NCBI GenBank assembly: GCA_003550445.1
Contig: PUKG01000212.1
Location: forward strand, 1-28,440
Source of the DNA: Halobacteroidaceae bacterium
Lineage (GTDB): Bacteria > Bacillota > Halanaerobiia > B1SED10-174
Reading direction: 5' to 3'
DNA length: 28,440 bases
A program made the position numbers and the translations under genes. The notes beneath the pieces were generated by a model. It made no database searches. It worked only from the letters and a program-made list of their open reading frames with translations, and was not told where the DNA came from. Positions 1 through 6,192 of this stretch are shown piece by piece. The first letter of the stretch is position 1, and every line of letters begins with the position of its first letter.

Positions 1-32
1 GCCTTTTGTCTCTTATCATTAAATTCCACCAT
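1..32 (-). CDS. 5' end of an unidentified gene, continues outside the window
   Basis: An ATG at 32 lies 4 bases after a near-perfect ribosome binding site (GGAGGTGA), and the frame stays open to the window edge, giving MVEFNDKRQKA. Only 10 full codons are visible, so no function can be assigned. It has its own sigma-A promoter just after the hpf stop codon and a palindrome in its leader. It therefore looks independently transcribed and possibly regulated by a repressor. The start is not recognisably that of secA, which often follows hpf in Firmicutes. Confidence 0.6.
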   Translation of the reverse strand, partial: MVEFNDKRQK

Positions 33-65
33 AATCTCACCTCCGAAAAAAATAGCGAAATATTT

Positions 66-82
66 GTAAAGGAAACCTTTAC
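66..82. repeat. 17-bp palindrome, possible operator
   Basis: GTAAAGG and CCTTTAC form a perfect 7-bp inverted repeat around a 3-base centre. It lies between the TATAAT box and the ribosome binding site of the gene starting at 32, roughly at +27 to +43 of the predicted transcript. That position suits a repressor operator or a small RNA hairpin. There is no T-tract, so it is not a terminator. The binding protein is unknown. Confidence 0.45.
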
Positions 83-115
83 TATACTTCGCCAAAAAGT
101 CGAGAAACTTTTATA

Positions 116-145
116 ATTATATCACATCTCCGCCCACTTAGTCAA
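116..145 (-). promoter_or_regulatory. Sigma-A promoter of the gene starting at 32
   Basis: On the minus strand TTGACT (140-145) is followed after 18 bases by a perfect TATAAT (116-121). It begins 4 bases after the hpf stop codon. The predicted transcript start near 109 gives a leader of about 77 bases before the ATG at 32. Confidence 0.75.
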
Positions 146-148
146 AAA

Positions 149-682
149 TCAGGCGTAGGGGTCAATCAAACCATAGTTTCCATCTTTCCTTCGATAAACA
201 ACGTTAAAATCATCTGTCTCTGCATTGGAAAAAACAAAAAAGTCATGGCCAAGAAGGTTCATCTGCATTACAGCTTCCTCGACACTCATGGGCTTTACTG
301 CAAAGCGCTTGACTTTAACAATTTTGTTCTCAATATCGTCTTCTTCTGTTTCACCACCCTCAAAGGAAAGGGAAAATTCTTCTTTGTCACGGAGATTCCT
401 GTTTATTCGGGTTTTGTATTTTCGGATCTGCCGCTCAATTTTCTCTACAACTCCATCGATTGAAGCGTACATGTCTCCGGTTTCTTCTTCTCCACGCAAA
501 ATCAGTCCGTCCACAAAAGCGGTTACTTCTACTTGATGGCGTTCCTTTTCCACCCCTAAGGAGACCTGGGCATCAATGGAAGCATTCTCAAAATACTTTC
601 CTATTCTGCCAACCTTCTCCTCAACGTAATCCTTCAAAGCATTTGTCAGCTCTATGTTCTTGCCTCGGGTAGAAATTTTCAT
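149..682 (-). CDS. hpf: Ribosome hibernation promoting factor, long form
   Basis: The protein (177 aa from this start) is a long-form HPF/RaiA. The N-terminal S30AE domain, residues 1 to about 100, begins MKISTRGKNIELT and binds the 30S subunit. After an acidic linker, the C-terminal domain (from about KIVKVKRFAVKPM to the end) has the conserved MSVEEAVMQMNLLGHDFFVF and YRRKDGNYGLIDP segments, which mediate 100S ribosome dimerisation in this family. I chose the ATG at 682 because AGGGAG lies 8 bases upstream and it matches the family N terminus. The ATG at 700 would add six residues and has no ribosome binding site. It follows cspA after a terminator; its own promoter is not clear. Confidence 0.95.
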   Translation of the reverse strand: MKISTRGKNIELTNALKDYVEEKVGRIGKYFENASIDAQVSLGVEKERHQVEVTAFVDGLILRGEEETGDMYASIDGVVEKIERQIRKYKTRINRNLRDKEEFSLSFEGGETEEDDIENKIVKVKRFAVKPMSVEEAVMQMNLLGHDFFVFSNAETDDFNVVYRRKDGNYGLIDPYA

Positions 683-768
683 CCCACCATCTCCCTTCAT
701 TACATCTTTTTAATTACTTCAACATTTTCCTTCTTAATTCCTGCCGGAAAAAAATTCCTTCTGGAAAT

Positions 769-797
769 TAAAAACCCCGCTCTCTCAAGCGAGGTTT
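769..797 (-). terminator. Rho-independent terminator after cspA
   Basis: AACCTCGCT and AGCGGGGTT form a 9-bp stem (one G-T pair) around a TGAGAG loop, followed by a T-tract on the minus strand. It starts 10 bases after the cspA stop codon. Confidence 0.85.
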
Positions 798-806
798 ATT
801 GGCCAC

Positions 807-1010
807 TTATACTTTAGTTACGTTAGCCGCTTGTGGACCGCGGTCTCCCTCTACGATCTCAAACTCAACTTCCTGGCCATCGTCAAGAGTCTTGAACCCT
901 TCTTCCTGAATAGCGGAGAAATGGACAAAGACGTCGTCCCCGTCCTCCCGCTCGATAAATCCGAAACCCTTCTCCGCATTAAACCATTTAACTTGTCCTC
1001 TGTAAAGCAT
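807..1010 (-). CDS. Cold-shock protein (CspA/CspB family)
   Basis: This is a 67-residue single OB-fold cold-shock domain, the usual length for CspB-like proteins. The RNP1 motif KGFGFI (residues 14-19) and RNP2-like VFVHF (27-31) are intact, and the protein begins MLYRGQVKWFNAEKGFGFIE. Proteins of this family bind single-stranded RNA and DNA and act as RNA chaperones in the cytoplasm. It is a single-gene unit with a strong sigma-A promoter, a leader hairpin, an AGGGGG ribosome binding site 11 bases before the ATG and a terminator. Which cspA paralogue it is cannot be said. Confidence 0.95.
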   Translation of the reverse strand: MLYRGQVKWFNAEKGFGFIEREDGDDVFVHFSAIQEEGFKTLDDGQEVEFEIVEGDRGPQAANVTKV

Positions 1011-1040
1011 ATTAATACATTCCCCCTAAATATTGTTTCC

Positions 1041-1059
1041 GATAAGCGGGAGGCTTATC
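1041..1059 (-). promoter_or_regulatory. Leader hairpin of the cold-shock gene
   Basis: GATAAGC and GCTTATC form a perfect 7-bp stem with a CTCCC loop, starting within a base or two of the predicted transcription start. The loop can pair with the AGGGGG ribosome binding site 20 bases downstream (five pairs, one of them G-U). Temperature-dependent leader structure is known for csp genes; this one is an inference. Confidence 0.5.
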
Positions 1060-1066
1060 AAGGCTA

Positions 1067-1095
1067 ACTATAACATACTTACACGAACCTGTCAA
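1067..1095 (-). promoter_or_regulatory. Sigma-A promoter of the cold-shock gene
   Basis: A perfect -35 box TTGACA (1090-1095) is followed after 17 bases by TATAGT (1067-1072). The predicted start near 1060 gives a leader of about 50 bases. Confidence 0.8.
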
Positions 1096-1102
1096 ATGTT
1101 TT

Positions 1103-1534
1103 TTACTTAATCAAAGCAAGTACCCGTTCGGGCGGGTATTCATCTTTGAGCTTTCCAGTCCAATAAACCCCCACCACAAGGGCGTTTGGGTGGCTGGATA
1201 TTAAAGGCAAATTAAGGAAAAAAGAGGTTTCTCGGGCGAGCTTTTTATCAAGATAATTATTTTCGCCACAAGCAACACCCTTCCCCCGGAGACCCCTTAA
1301 TTTGCAGTCAAGAAAAAGGAGCTTTGCCAGGGGATTAATCAGCTCTTCCCTTCCTTTCTCGGCCTCTTTAATAATTTGGGGTACAATCCCCTCGTAATAA
1401 AGGATACCCGGACCTTCACCCGAAAAGGAAAACCCCTCCAGGCAGGAGGGGCAAAAAGGAATAATTTCATAATAATTATCAGGCCGTTTACAAAATAAAC
1501 ATTTTTTTATTTCCGGAAAAATCAAATCAATCAT
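1103..1534 (-). CDS. Degenerate ComF-like protein (zinc ribbon, PRPP motif lost)
   Basis: The N terminus carries a four-cysteine zinc ribbon (C12, C15, C28, C31), as in ComF. It is followed by YYEGIVPQIIKEAEKG and LARETSFFLNLPL, which resemble the middle of ComF phosphoribosyltransferase-like proteins. The PRPP-binding segment, normally like VDDVxTTG, appears only as VVGVYWTG, without the acidic pair. The protein is 143 aa; ComF proteins are usually over 200. It starts 4 bases after the sigH stop codon, so it is co-transcribed with sigH. ComF serves DNA uptake in competent bacteria; whether this protein keeps any such role is unknown. The family call is moderately sure, the function is not. 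Confidence 0.6.
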   Translation of the reverse strand: MIDLIFPEIKKCLFCKRPDNYYEIIPFCPSCLEGFSFSGEGPGILYYEGIVPQIIKEAEKGREELINPLAKLLFLDCKLRGLRGKGVACGENNYLDKKLARETSFFLNLPLISSHPNALVVGVYWTGKLKDEYPPERVLALIK

Positions 1535-1538
1535 CTAA

Positions 1539-2198
1539 TCACCACTGCATAAGCTGCCTTACATCATCACCACTTAACTTGTACCGGATCTGGTTGATTT
1601 TTCTCCTGGAACGCTGAAGAGCATTATCAACGGTCTTAATACTGCTGTTCAGTTCCCGGGATATTTCCTGGTATGTTTTGTTATCAAGGTAACAAATAAA
1701 TACCTTCCATTCAAGGGGTGTAAGCATTTCTCTCAGGGTAGTTGAAACCTCTTTAATTAGTTCCTGGTTAATTATTTCATTTTCAGGATCAATTCTTTCG
1801 TCAGCAATTACTTCCTGGAGAGTTCGGCCGCTATTTTCTTCCCTACCGTATTTTAGTTGTTTGTCAATTGAGGTGAAAGTATTGAGCGGAATATGTTTTT
1901 GCCGGTTTGCCGTTTTTACCGCCGATATCAGGTGGCGATAAACACATATATGGGCAAACCCCCTAAAAGAAGCCTCCCGGTCAAACTGAAAGTCTCGAAT
2001 AGCTTTGTAGAGACCAACCAGACCTTCCTGAACCACATCGTCCTTGTCCAGACCTTTGATGTAAAAAACTTTGGCTTTGGAGTAAACAATGTCAATGTGC
2101 TTTTTAAGCAGGTACTCCATGGCCTCGCCATTCCCTTGCTGAGCCATCAAAATAACTTGATCTTCTGGTAGCCCTGCAAAGCTTCCCCTCATAGACAT
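1539..2198 (-). CDS. sigH: RNA polymerase sigma-H factor
   Basis: The protein (219 aa) matches the Firmicutes sigma-H (Spo0H) family along its length. Region 2 has DDVVQEGLVGLYKAIRDF, the -10 recognition part is SFRGFAHICVYRHLISAVKT followed by NRQKHIPLN, and region 4 has the helix-turn-helix TYQEISRELNSSIKTVDNAL. In Bacillus, sigma-H drives entry into sporulation and post-exponential genes. The start at 2198 is set by GAGGTG five bases upstream; an ATG at 2219 has no ribosome binding site. It has its own sigma-A promoter and is followed directly by a ComF-like gene. Its presence suggests a spore former or a descendant of one. Confidence 0.93.
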   Translation of the reverse strand: MSMRGSFAGLPEDQVILMAQQGNGEAMEYLLKKHIDIVYSKAKVFYIKGLDKDDVVQEGLVGLYKAIRDFQFDREASFRGFAHICVYRHLISAVKTANRQKHIPLNTFTSIDKQLKYGREENSGRTLQEVIADERIDPENEIINQELIKEVSTTLREMLTPLEWKVFICYLDNKTYQEISRELNSSIKTVDNALQRSRRKINQIRYKLSGDDVRQLMQW

Positions 2199-2225
2199 TC
2201 CCCCACCTCTTTTTTTCATAAGTTA

Positions 2226-2254
2226 AGTATATCACAAAGTTTTAACAAGGTCAA
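2226..2254 (-). promoter_or_regulatory. Sigma-A promoter of sigH
   Basis: TTGACC (2249-2254) is followed after 17 bases by TATACT (2226-2231). It lies immediately after the deacetylase stop codon. The predicted start near 2219 gives a short leader of about 20 bases. Confidence 0.78.
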
Positions 2255-2257
2255 AAC

Positions 2258-3175
2258 TCAATTTTCCAGAAGAACGTCGAAATCATAACCCTTTTCCCAG
2301 ATTGCGTTGATAATTGCTGGAAGGGCAACGGCTGTTGAAAGCTGGCAATGAAAGAGTATTACTGAGGCGGGCTCAATTTCAGAAAGGATTTGGTTAACCA
2401 TGGCTTTGGCTCCGGGATTATTAAAATCTTTTGTGTCAATATTCCACCAGGCGAGTTTCAGTCCCATATCCTGGTAAATATCCCTTAACTCAGGACTCCA
2501 CCCTCCATAAGGAGGTCGAAAAAGAACAGGTTCAACTCCCAATAATTTCTTGAAAGCTCCTTGGGTCAATTCAAGTTCATGCCTCATGGCAACCGGAGAC
2601 AGATTGGGCATAAAAGGATGGGTAAAAGAATGGTTCCCAACCTGATGCCCCCTATCAATTATATCCCGAGCTACCCCCGGATTTTTCAAAATATTCTCGC
2701 CTATAAGAAAAAACGTTGCTTTTATATTAAAAGCATCTAAAACCTCAAGAATAAATGGAGTTCCTTCATTTGGTCCATCATCAAAGGTAAGGTAAACCGA
2801 GGGGTGATTTTTCCCTTCTGGGGGACTGGGAAGTTGCAGGAGGATAGAACGGTCCTGGTAATGTAAAAACCCTTCTCCTGTTTCCTGGAACCAATTCAAT
2901 TCCCCATTCAGGGTAAAAGCAAGGTCAGCAACCTCAACATAGAGGGTTCCCGCAAACAGAACTCCCTCTATTGCCTGGTTTCCAATATAAGCTTTTTGTT
3001 CAACAGCATCCCAGTGCAGAGGAAGATCAAAAAATTCTGCAACAGGTCGCAGGGGCAGGTACATTTCATCAGAAAAGGGGAGCAGCGTTTTTTCCATTTC
3101 CCTTTGCTCCCTGCCTTCTACGATCCCGGACAGGAGAAGAATAAGCAAAAAAGCAAAAACCAACTTCCTCCTCAT
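2258..3175 (-). CDS. Secreted polysaccharide deacetylase with stalk domain
   Basis: The protein (305 aa) has three parts. First is a signal peptide or anchor (residues 1-20). Next, about residues 25-112, comes a region like the copper-amine-oxidase N-terminal stalk domain (YLPLRPVAEFFDLPLHWD). Last is a NodB polysaccharide deacetylase domain from about 125 to the end. Catalytic motifs are visible: TFDDGP (130-135, metal-binding Asp), NHSFTHP (181-187, metal-binding His) and RPPYGG (220-225). The last motif reads VILFHC rather than the usual form ending HD. It probably deacetylates an envelope sugar polymer outside the cell. GGAGGTG eight bases before 3175 fixes the start. A 51-aa ORF ends 22 bases upstream. 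Confidence 0.9.
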   Translation of the reverse strand: MRRKLVFAFLLILLLSGIVEGREQREMEKTLLPFSDEMYLPLRPVAEFFDLPLHWDAVEQKAYIGNQAIEGVLFAGTLYVEVADLAFTLNGELNWFQETGEGFLHYQDRSILLQLPSPPEGKNHPSVYLTFDDGPNEGTPFILEVLDAFNIKATFFLIGENILKNPGVARDIIDRGHQVGNHSFTHPFMPNLSPVAMRHELELTQGAFKKLLGVEPVLFRPPYGGWSPELRDIYQDMGLKLAWWNIDTKDFNNPGAKAMVNQILSEIEPASVILFHCQLSTAVALPAIINAIWEKGYDFDVLLEN

Positions 3176-3197
3176 TACTTCCACACCTCCGCACCAC

Positions 3198-3353
3198 CTA
3201 AAAAATTGGCCAATCAAAAACTCCCCTTATAATCTGAGAGAGCAGGTAAACTAAAAGTAAATTGAAAATTAGAAAAAAACCATATTCAATAATTCCCCGG
3301 TCCCTTATTTGCCCATCTTTTTTCTGTTTAACCCCTTTTTTCCCCCGCCCCAT
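3198..3353 (-). CDS. Small membrane protein, 51 aa, unknown
   Basis: An ATG at 3353 is preceded five bases upstream by a perfect AGGAGG. The 51-codon frame encodes a strongly basic N-terminal half (MGRGKKGVKQKKDG...) followed by one hydrophobic segment (FFLIFNLLLVYLL), so it is probably a single-pass membrane protein with its basic end inside. I do not recognise it. The ribosome binding site lies just after the terminator of the preceding gene. The stop codon is 22 bases before the deacetylase start, so the two are probably translated together. The excellent ribosome binding site is the main argument that it is real. Confidence 0.55.
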   Translation of the reverse strand: MGRGKKGVKQKKDGQIRDRGIIEYGFFLIFNLLLVYLLSQIIRGVFDWPIF

Positions 3354-3367
3354 TTTTTCCTCCTTTT

Positions 3368-3394
3368 AAAAAACAGGGGAGCCTGAGCTCCCCC
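3368..3394 (-). terminator. Rho-independent terminator after the beta-barrel gene
   Basis: GGGGAGC and GCTCCCC form a perfect 7-bp stem around a TCAG loop, followed by GTTTTTT on the minus strand. It begins directly after the stop codon at 3397-3399. The next ribosome binding site, that of the 51-aa ORF, comes only a few bases beyond the T-tract. Confidence 0.85.
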
Positions 3395-3396
3395 TT

Positions 3397-3957
3397 TTAA
3401 AACCTGGTTCGCAAGCCGAGCATAATGCTACCCAGATTGGAATCCCTGATATTTTTAAAAACCCCAAGCTGAAGTCCCGCACTCGTGGTAATGGAATAGT
3501 CAACACCAAGGAAATACCTGATAAATTTCCAGGACAGTCCTTCATCACCAAAAGAAATACTCGCCCCGGCATGCCCGGTTAGAAAAGAGGTTAACTCCTG
3601 GTCGATTTGAAAACCTAGGCTAACCCTCCAATCACTAACAGGTGCACCATGAAAGCCCAGTTTAAAAGCAACATCCATTGGGCCCCTTTCGGTTACCCGG
3701 AACTTTGCTCCCAGATCAACCAGATTAACCAGATCGCCCCGGTACGAAATTGTTCCTTCCAGGCCAACTGTATGAGTTAAGCCTGCATCAATGCCAATCC
3801 TGAGAGCTTTAATCCCAAGATCTCCGGTTACTGACCCCACCATAACATTATAAAGGAGGGTATTGTACCCAGGCCTGATATTTGCCGTTGTAAAAGCCTG
3901 CGTACTGACACTTCCAAACAAAAGAATAAGTACCAGAATAAAAACTACCTTTTTCAA
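3397..3957 (-). CDS. Putative outer-membrane beta-barrel protein
   Basis: The protein (186 aa) has a clear signal peptide (MKKVVFILVLILLFGSVSTQA, mature start near residue 22). Its mature part is rich in alternating polar and hydrophobic stretches with Gly and aromatic residues (GLEGTISYRGDL, VAFKLGFHG, SAGLQLGVF), and it ends in LGLRTRF. A C-terminal Phe after such a strand is the classic signature of outer-membrane beta-barrels recognised by BamA. About eight strands would fit the length. The start codon is TTG with GGGAGG five bases upstream. It is a single gene closed by a strong terminator. The exact family is not recognised. It fits the diderm envelope implied by flgH and flgI. Confidence 0.7.
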   Translation of the reverse strand: MKKVVFILVLILLFGSVSTQAFTTANIRPGYNTLLYNVMVGSVTGDLGIKALRIGIDAGLTHTVGLEGTISYRGDLVNLVDLGAKFRVTERGPMDVAFKLGFHGAPVSDWRVSLGFQIDQELTSFLTGHAGASISFGDEGLSWKFIRYFLGVDYSITTSAGLQLGVFKNIRDSNLGSIMLGLRTRF

Positions 3958-4040
3958 AGAGAGGACCTCCCTTCCTCTAACCTCTTAGTAACAGTTCGCC
4001 AAAAAAATACCCATCCCTTCTGTTTTCCGGGAATTAAATG

Positions 4041-4064
4041 GGAAAAAAGCGGTTTCAACCGCTT
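4041..4064 (-). terminator. Terminator overlapping the end of the DUF1893 gene
   Basis: AAGCGGT and ACCGCTT form a perfect 7-bp stem with a TGAA loop, followed by TTTT on the minus strand. The stop codon TGA (4055-4057) of the upstream gene sits in the loop, so the last codons also encode the stem. Confidence 0.8.
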
Positions 4065-4480
4065 GTTTTCTCCATGAAAAAACTGTTCAACCTATTAATT
4101 GCATCCTCAAACTCTGTAACCCCGTCCAGAAGAGCCTCCATGGGACATAGCCCTTTTCCACTACGATCCTTTATCCGGGCTACCTTTTTCTCACATTGGT
4201 ATTCCAGGTTATGAGCAAGGAAAATTTCTTCTGCTCCCTCGCTCATAATATGAGAATAAACAGAACAAAGGCCCATTCCAACTGCAAGGAAGGCTGCTCC
4301 CCTTCCAATTACCTTATCCGCCAGGATCCCTCCATCCCATTTTTCTTCTCGAAAGGCCTGCCAGAGGGGTAATAAGCCGGGGCGAAAATCAACATGAGGC
4401 TTTTCTCCATCTTTAATTAAAACCAGGCTCGCTTTTTGATTTTCGAGCATTAACCGGGCTTCAGCCTGTAATTTATCCAC
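4055..4480 (-). CDS. DUF1893 family protein
   Basis: The 141-aa protein matches the DUF1893 family, which has a cytidine-deaminase-like fold. Visible features are the N-terminal LVLIKDGEKPHVDFRPGLLP strand region, GGILADKVIGRGAAFLAVG in the middle, and the family's CPMEALLDGV near the C terminus. Cysteines in GLCSVY and GLCPME are at the usual places. No enzymatic activity is established for the family as far as I know. The start is GTG at 4480 with GGAGAGG seven bases upstream. The gene overlaps the ECF transporter gene by 8 bases, so the two are translationally coupled and may serve the same compound. Confidence 0.85.
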   Translation of the reverse strand: MDKLQAEARLMLENQKASLVLIKDGEKPHVDFRPGLLPLWQAFREEKWDGGILADKVIGRGAAFLAVGMGLCSVYSHIMSEGAEEIFLAHNLEYQCEKKVARIKDRSGKGLCPMEALLDGVTEFEDAINRLNSFFMEKTSG

Positions 4481-4994
4481 GTAAAAACCTCTCCATAAAT
4501 CCAGTTTTGAAAAGCAAAGGCAGGATGATCAGCTGCAGGATTATTCCGGGCAACCCGGTTATAAGAGCACCCTGAACATAAACCAATGGGGCCACGGGAA
4601 AATCCTGCAAATGAAAAACAAGGGGAGCAATTAAAGCCATCCCAACCCTACCCCCGACCATAGAGACCAAAAGAGCCCACACTATTGACCATTTCCGGAA
4701 CCGGAATAGGTAACCAGAAAGGATACCAAATAGGGGGAGTTCAACCAGCATTAAAAAAAGAACAGGCGGGCTTACAGGGGGCATTCCCGTAAGCATATGG
4801 CTGATTAAAGGTGCCAGAAAACCAACAATGCCTCCAATTGCCGGCCCCAATAAAAAACCAGCAATATATACCGGGAAATGCATGGGCAAAAGGATACCTC
4901 CCAATTGAGGACCACCCGTAAGATGAAAAATCTGGGGGAGAATTATTGCCAGGGCTAAAAGGAGTCCGCCCCGGGTGAGATTTTGAGTTGTCAA
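4473..4994 (-). CDS. ECF transporter S component (substrate-binding membrane subunit)
   Basis: The 173-aa protein is almost entirely hydrophobic, with about five to six membrane segments. The segment MHFPVYIAGFLLGP, then GFLAPLISHMLTGMPP, is typical of S components of energy-coupling-factor vitamin transporters. These bind a micronutrient and dock to a shared EcfT/EcfA module, which is not encoded here. Substrate cannot be told from sequence alone. The start codon is TTG at 4994, four bases after GGAGGTGA. It is the first gene of a two-gene unit with its own sigma-A promoter and a structured leader RNA, so it is probably controlled by the leader. Confidence 0.85.
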   Translation of the reverse strand: MTTQNLTRGGLLLALAIILPQIFHLTGGPQLGGILLPMHFPVYIAGFLLGPAIGGIVGFLAPLISHMLTGMPPVSPPVLFLMLVELPLFGILSGYLFRFRKWSIVWALLVSMVGGRVGMALIAPLVFHLQDFPVAPLVYVQGALITGLPGIILQLIILPLLFKTGFMERFLRG

Positions 4995-5000
4995 AAGATC

Positions 5001-5056
5001 ACCTCCAAAGGATTATCCCCTTTCATAGGAGGTTAAGCGGCTTCAGCCGTTAAACC
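5001..5056 (-). promoter_or_regulatory. Structured leader RNA that can sequester the RBS of the ECF gene
   Basis: Two hairpins can form. The first (5056-5031) pairs GGTTTAACGGC with GCCGCTTAACC (two mismatches) around a TGAA loop. The second pairs ACCTCC (5033-5028) with the ribosome binding site GGAGGT (5006-5001), extended by AAAGG (5023-5019) with CCTTT (5011-5007). The two share the ACC at 5033-5031 and so are mutually exclusive. This is the logic of a translational riboswitch or protein-controlled leader. I cannot assign it to a known class. Confidence 0.55.
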
Positions 5057-5058
5057 AA

Positions 5059-5088
5059 ATTATATCCCCTTTTTTACCCTTCTGTCAA
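5059..5088 (-). promoter_or_regulatory. Sigma-A promoter of the ECF transporter unit
   Basis: A perfect TTGACA (5083-5088) is followed after 18 bases by a perfect TATAAT (5059-5064). The TGA stop codon of the upstream isomerase gene lies inside the -35 box. The predicted start near 5052 gives a leader of about 57 bases. Confidence 0.82.
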
Positions 5089-6074
5089 TCCACCTTTTTT
5101 AACTCCTCCTTTAGACTTTCAATTAACTCAACAGGTACCGGGTCTACCCCATAACTGGTCGCCAGGTAATAGCTCACAAAATCTCCAAAAAAGATCAATG
5201 ATAATACCCTTGTTAAAGGATATTTTCCCCGGGAGGGAACCAGAGAAACTTTAATCCCTTTTTTTTGTAATAATTCTCCTGTTATCTCCATCCTTTTCTG
5301 GTTTCGGGGGTGTGCAGCATAGTCAAGGAGGTGAACAATCCTGATTTTTTGCAAAAGCTCCTTCGGCTCTTCCCACCCTACCATTTCGTTATGATTAAGC
5401 TCCGGGTATTCCCCCCAAAAAGAAGGAGCCTTGCTATTTTCATTAATCTGGCACTTCCATCGGCGGGCTGCAACTCCTCCCAGGGCCCCGGGCCCATAAA
5501 CCAACGGAATAAATCCCTTTATTTGTTCAGCTAAAAGCTTCGCCGGTCCGCCGGAGATATTTTCCGTCTTTATTTCCTCCAGAACCCTGAGGGTTTCTTC
5601 CTTTTCCTCGGGGGAAAAGTCAATCAGATTTATTTTTTCTAAGAGTGCCAGAACTGGAGCAAGGGTATAACCAAGGGCGGCTCGGGGGGGGATCCCCGAT
5701 GGAATTTTCAGGTAATTTTCCCCCACCCTTTCCGAAAGGGCGCCTCCTGAAGAAATACCCCAAACGGTAGCACCAAGGTTTTTTGCCATTTCCAGGGCCG
5801 AAAGGGTTTCCTCGGTATTTCCCGAGTATGATACCGCTATAACCAGGGAGTTTTTACCTATCCAGGTTGGAATGGTGTAATCCCTGTTTACAAAAACGGG
5901 CTTTTTTGATTTCTCCAGGGAAAGGGCCTGCAAAATATCCCCTCCAATTGCGGAGCCTCCCATTCCCAGAACAACAATATTGGATAGTTTTTCCGGCAGA
6001 AAAAACGATTTCTTTTCTCCCAGTTCCCAACCCTTTTCCCACTGCTCCGGGAACCCCTCAATTAAATCTAACAT
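5085..6074 (-). CDS. Bifunctional phosphoglucose/phosphomannose isomerase
   Basis: The enzyme (329 aa) interconverts glucose-6-phosphate or mannose-6-phosphate with fructose-6-phosphate. It matches the short archaeal/bacterial PGI/PMI family built of two SIS domains. The first SIS domain has VLGMGGSAIGGD (35-46) and SYSGNTEETL (82-91). The active-site segment NENSKAP (211-217) contains the catalytic Glu, and NHNE (227-230) the conserved His. ATG at 6074 follows GGAGGTG by six bases; a TTG at 6089 lies inside that ribosome binding site. The gene stands after the end of the flagellar cluster. A terminator lies upstream, but I could not identify a convincing promoter in the roughly 90-base gap. 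Confidence 0.93.
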   Translation of the reverse strand: MLDLIEGFPEQWEKGWELGEKKSFFLPEKLSNIVVLGMGGSAIGGDILQALSLEKSKKPVFVNRDYTIPTWIGKNSLVIAVSYSGNTEETLSALEMAKNLGATVWGISSGGALSERVGENYLKIPSGIPPRAALGYTLAPVLALLEKINLIDFSPEEKEETLRVLEEIKTENISGGPAKLLAEQIKGFIPLVYGPGALGGVAARRWKCQINENSKAPSFWGEYPELNHNEMVGWEEPKELLQKIRIVHLLDYAAHPRNQKRMEITGELLQKKGIKVSLVPSRGKYPLTRVLSLIFFGDFVSYYLATSYGVDPVPVELIESLKEELKKVD

Positions 6075-6160
6075 AGAAAACACCTCCAATGGGATTATTC
6101 TTTAACCTTTCCCGTTATCCTTTTTCTTTACCCCAAACCTCTAGAAAAGGCTTTTCGGGA

Positions 6161-6192
6161 GAAACCAAAACCCGGAGATCAATCTCCGGGTT
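6161..6192 (-). terminator. Terminator at the end of the flagellar cluster
   Basis: AACCCGGAGA and TCTCCGGGTT form a perfect 10-bp stem around a TTGA loop. The flgJ stop codon TGA (6179-6181) lies in the loop. The T-tract that follows is imperfect (TTTTGGTTTC), so termination may be partial. Confidence 0.7.

Noticed and set aside
683..770. Sigma-H-like promoter before hpf (GAAGGAATT followed by GGAATTA)
   Set aside because: The spacing is about two bases short and the -10 element deviates from the consensus, so it is not listed as a promoter.
5031..5056. First leader hairpin of the ECF unit as a terminator
   Set aside because: It is followed by CCTCCTATG rather than a T-tract, so it cannot be an intrinsic terminator.
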